Below are positions 62,669 to 64,000 of a stretch of DNA of 64,000 nt, one piece after another. Below the pieces are notes generated by a model. That model saw nothing but the letters and a program-made list of their open reading frames with translations, searched no databases and was not told the DNA's origin. Location: assembly GCA_905480125.1 (NCBI GenBank), contig CAJQPE010000006.1, forward strand, positions 1 to 64,000. Reading direction: 5' to 3'. Source of the DNA: an uncultured Flavobacteriales bacterium (lineage in GTDB: Bacteria; Bacteroidota; Bacteroidia; Flavobacteriales_G; NORP312). Every line of letters starts with the position of its first letter. Position 1 is the stretch's first letter. The position numbers were made by a program, and so were the translations under genes.

Positions 62669-63823
62669 TTATTCAGGCAAAAAGCCCACTAAGTCAATTA
62701 CTTTCAAAAATGGTCCGCGTTTTACATTGGTTAAGATAATAACAGTCTGCTCCCTTTCTATCCTACGAATAAAATATGCTCTAAAGCCTTTCCACCATCC
62801 ATTATGGTATACTATTTTTTCCTTTGTTTTTGGCAGCTCTAGCATTCTAAATCCAAAGCCATAATTTACATTGTTTAAGTGTTTTTTTGATTTACTTCTT
62901 CCAATGAATGCTAACTCAAGTGTTTCCTGTTTTAGTAACTTTTCCGAATACAAAGCTTGGTCAAACTTCAACAAGTCATAAACATTTGTATAAATTCCTT
63001 TATCCCCCTCACAGCCGTTAAGGTAAATATTAATCGCTTCCCTAAAATTGGACTCGTACCCTTTAACAGGATTAATTAATTCTGCATCATTCTCTCTAAA
63101 ATATGAACGTGTGCTTTCCATTTCCAATGGCATGAAAATCTTCTCCGAAATAAAGTCGTGGTATTTTAGCCCTGTTACTCTCTCGATAATTGTAGCCAGC
63201 AAAACATAATTAGTATTGGCGTAGTAAAACTTTTTTCCTGGTGTTTTTGCCAAGTCAGGTTCAATGTTTTTGATAATCTGAACTACATCTTCGTTTGAAA
63301 TCGAACAATCTTTATCTGGCCAAATATTAGCAGGATTATCGCAAAAATGAGTGTATTTGCTTAAACCGGAAGTGTGAGAAAGTAAATTCGAAATTTTTAT
63401 ATTATAGTTATCATAAGGCAGCTCTGGAATGTACTTTGTTATAGAGTCATCTATATTGATAAGCCCTTGTTCGTGCAACATCAAAATTGCTACTGCTGTA
63501 AATGTTTTGGTTACAGAAGCTATTTGAAACGTACTTTCTAGCGAAACATTTGGCCAGTTTTTATTCTTTTTATAACCGTAAGATTTTGCAAAAATCACTT
63601 TTCCCTTTTCAGCGAATAATACATTGCCATAAAACTGTGTCTTTTTGTTTCGCTTAGAAAAATACTTGTCTATTTCAATGGCAGATTTCTTATATATTTT
63701 TTTCCGATACGCAACACTATCAGATTGCTGAATAATTACCTCTGCAGGTTTTGCTCTAGATCCACATCTTGTTAACAGCGTAAATAGTAACAATACAAAA
63801 AAACAACTTCCTAGTTTCCTCAC
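62669..63823 (-). CDS. Serine hydrolase lipoprotein (class C beta-lactamase/esterase family)
   Basis: 384 residues from a GTG at 63823 (MRKLGSCFFVLLLFTLLTRC); a TTG nine bases earlier is possible. Lipobox LLTRC gives a lipoprotein. Class-C-type catalytic residues: SVTK in ASVTKTFTAVAIL (about 104-116; nucleophile Ser), YAN in FYYANTNYVLL (about 196-206) and HNG in YHNGWWKG (about 354-361) in place of KTG. More likely a peptidase or esterase than a true beta-lactamase. It overlaps no neighbour. Confidence 0.88.
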   Translation of the reverse strand: MRKLGSCFFVLLLFTLLTRCGSRAKPAEVIIQQSDSVAYRKKIYKKSAIEIDKYFSKRNKKTQFYGNVLFAEKGKVIFAKSYGYKKNKNWPNVSLESTFQIASVTKTFTAVAILMLHEQGLINIDDSITKYIPELPYDNYNIKISNLLSHTSGLSKYTHFCDNPANIWPDKDCSISNEDVVQIIKNIEPDLAKTPGKKFYYANTNYVLLATIIERVTGLKYHDFISEKIFMPLEMESTRSYFRENDAELINPVKGYESNFREAINIYLNGCEGDKGIYTNVYDLLKFDQALYSEKLLKQETLELAFIGRSKSKKHLNNVNYGFGFRMLELPKTKEKIVYHNGWWKGFRAYFIRRIEREQTVIILTNVKRGPFLKVIDLVGFLPE

Positions 63824-63922
63824 AATTTCCAAGCTACGATGATAGCAAAAAGAAAATAAATTAATAGTATCTATTTCTATACCTGCAAAAATATTTTCTT
63901 TTGAAGATGTTCCAAGTATTCT

Positions 63923-64000
63923 TTAATCTGCAAAACTTATTTTTCCACTAGATAAAAATTGCTGGTCTGATATTAAGTGATAAAAATAGGTGCCCGTCAA
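63923..64000 (-). CDS. C-terminal end of a type IX (type A) cargo protein, cut by the window edge
   Basis: The last 78 bases, read leftward, encode 25 residues ending in a stop: TGTYFYHLISDQQ then SSGKISFAD. The GTYFYHL strand and the SSGKISF end match the last strands of the type A type IX secretion C-terminal domain (typical GTYFVRV...GKK pattern). The rest of the protein lies beyond 64000. Confidence 0.6.
   Translation of the reverse strand: MTGTYFYHLISDQQFLSSGKISFAD

Noticed and set aside
62669..63823. Reading the serine hydrolase as a beta-lactamase resistance gene
   Set aside because: SxxK and YxN are present but KTG is HNG, and it is a lipoprotein in a housekeeping context; the esterase/peptidase branch is more likely.

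Overview
The window is from a low-GC member of the Bacteroidota, most likely a flavobacterium-like gliding bacterium. The signs are the gliding genes gldB and gldC, PorP/SprF and gliding-associated C-terminal (type B) type IX secretion signatures, a Bacteroidota-type division and cell-wall (dcw) cluster ending in ftsZ-yqeY, a ferredoxin-dependent 2-oxoacid oxidoreductase, and many promoters with the TAnnTTTG -7 element. I cannot assign a genus. I saw no tRNA, rRNA, CRISPR array or insertion sequence.

Layout. 1-5454 is the end of an exopolysaccharide locus: an alpha/alpha-barrel protein, a DUF354 GT-B protein, a Wzi-like outer-membrane barrel and a sugar transferase. 5500-8199 holds two divergent envelope genes, a beta-barrel with a repeat-rich N-terminus and a coiled-coil/SPOR-like protein. 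8518-25141 is one long leftward dcw cluster: mraZ, rsmH, ftsL, ftsI, murE, mraY, murD, a separate MurD C-terminal-domain paralogue, ftsW, murG, murC, ftsQ, ftsA, ftsZ, then yqeY after a strong terminator. Three exact-period 10-bp repeats upstream of mraZ look like its own operator. 25429-43495 is housekeeping: hydrolase-engB, a PKD/type IX cargo protein, gldBC, an outer-membrane protein, nadE, korAB, NifU/Mrp iron-sulfur genes, an alkyltransferase-like protein, trmB, a GSCFA protein, a DksA-like zinc-finger protein, a 2-hydroxyacid dehydrogenase, aspartate kinase and fructose-1,6-bisphosphatase.

43568-52408 is the most distinctive accessory region: a 1335-residue beta-roll (YadA-head-like) surface protein, a gliding-associated C-terminal-domain protein with no ordinary start codon, a PorP/SprF protein, and a TPR/PD40/OmpA protein with five extra beta-sandwich-like repeats. 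This looks like a type IX secretion cargo-and-anchoring module. 52456-63832 returns to housekeeping: mfd, a Cys-rich lipoprotein, DUF1853, an M48 metalloprotease, the tig-clpP-clpX operon and a serine hydrolase. The last 78 bases encode the C-terminal end of a probable type A type IX cargo protein entering from the right.

Genes are tightly packed. Four convergent pairs overlap at their stop codons, several secreted-protein genes start with TTG or GTG, and several promoters sit so close to the start codon that near-leaderless mRNAs are predicted.
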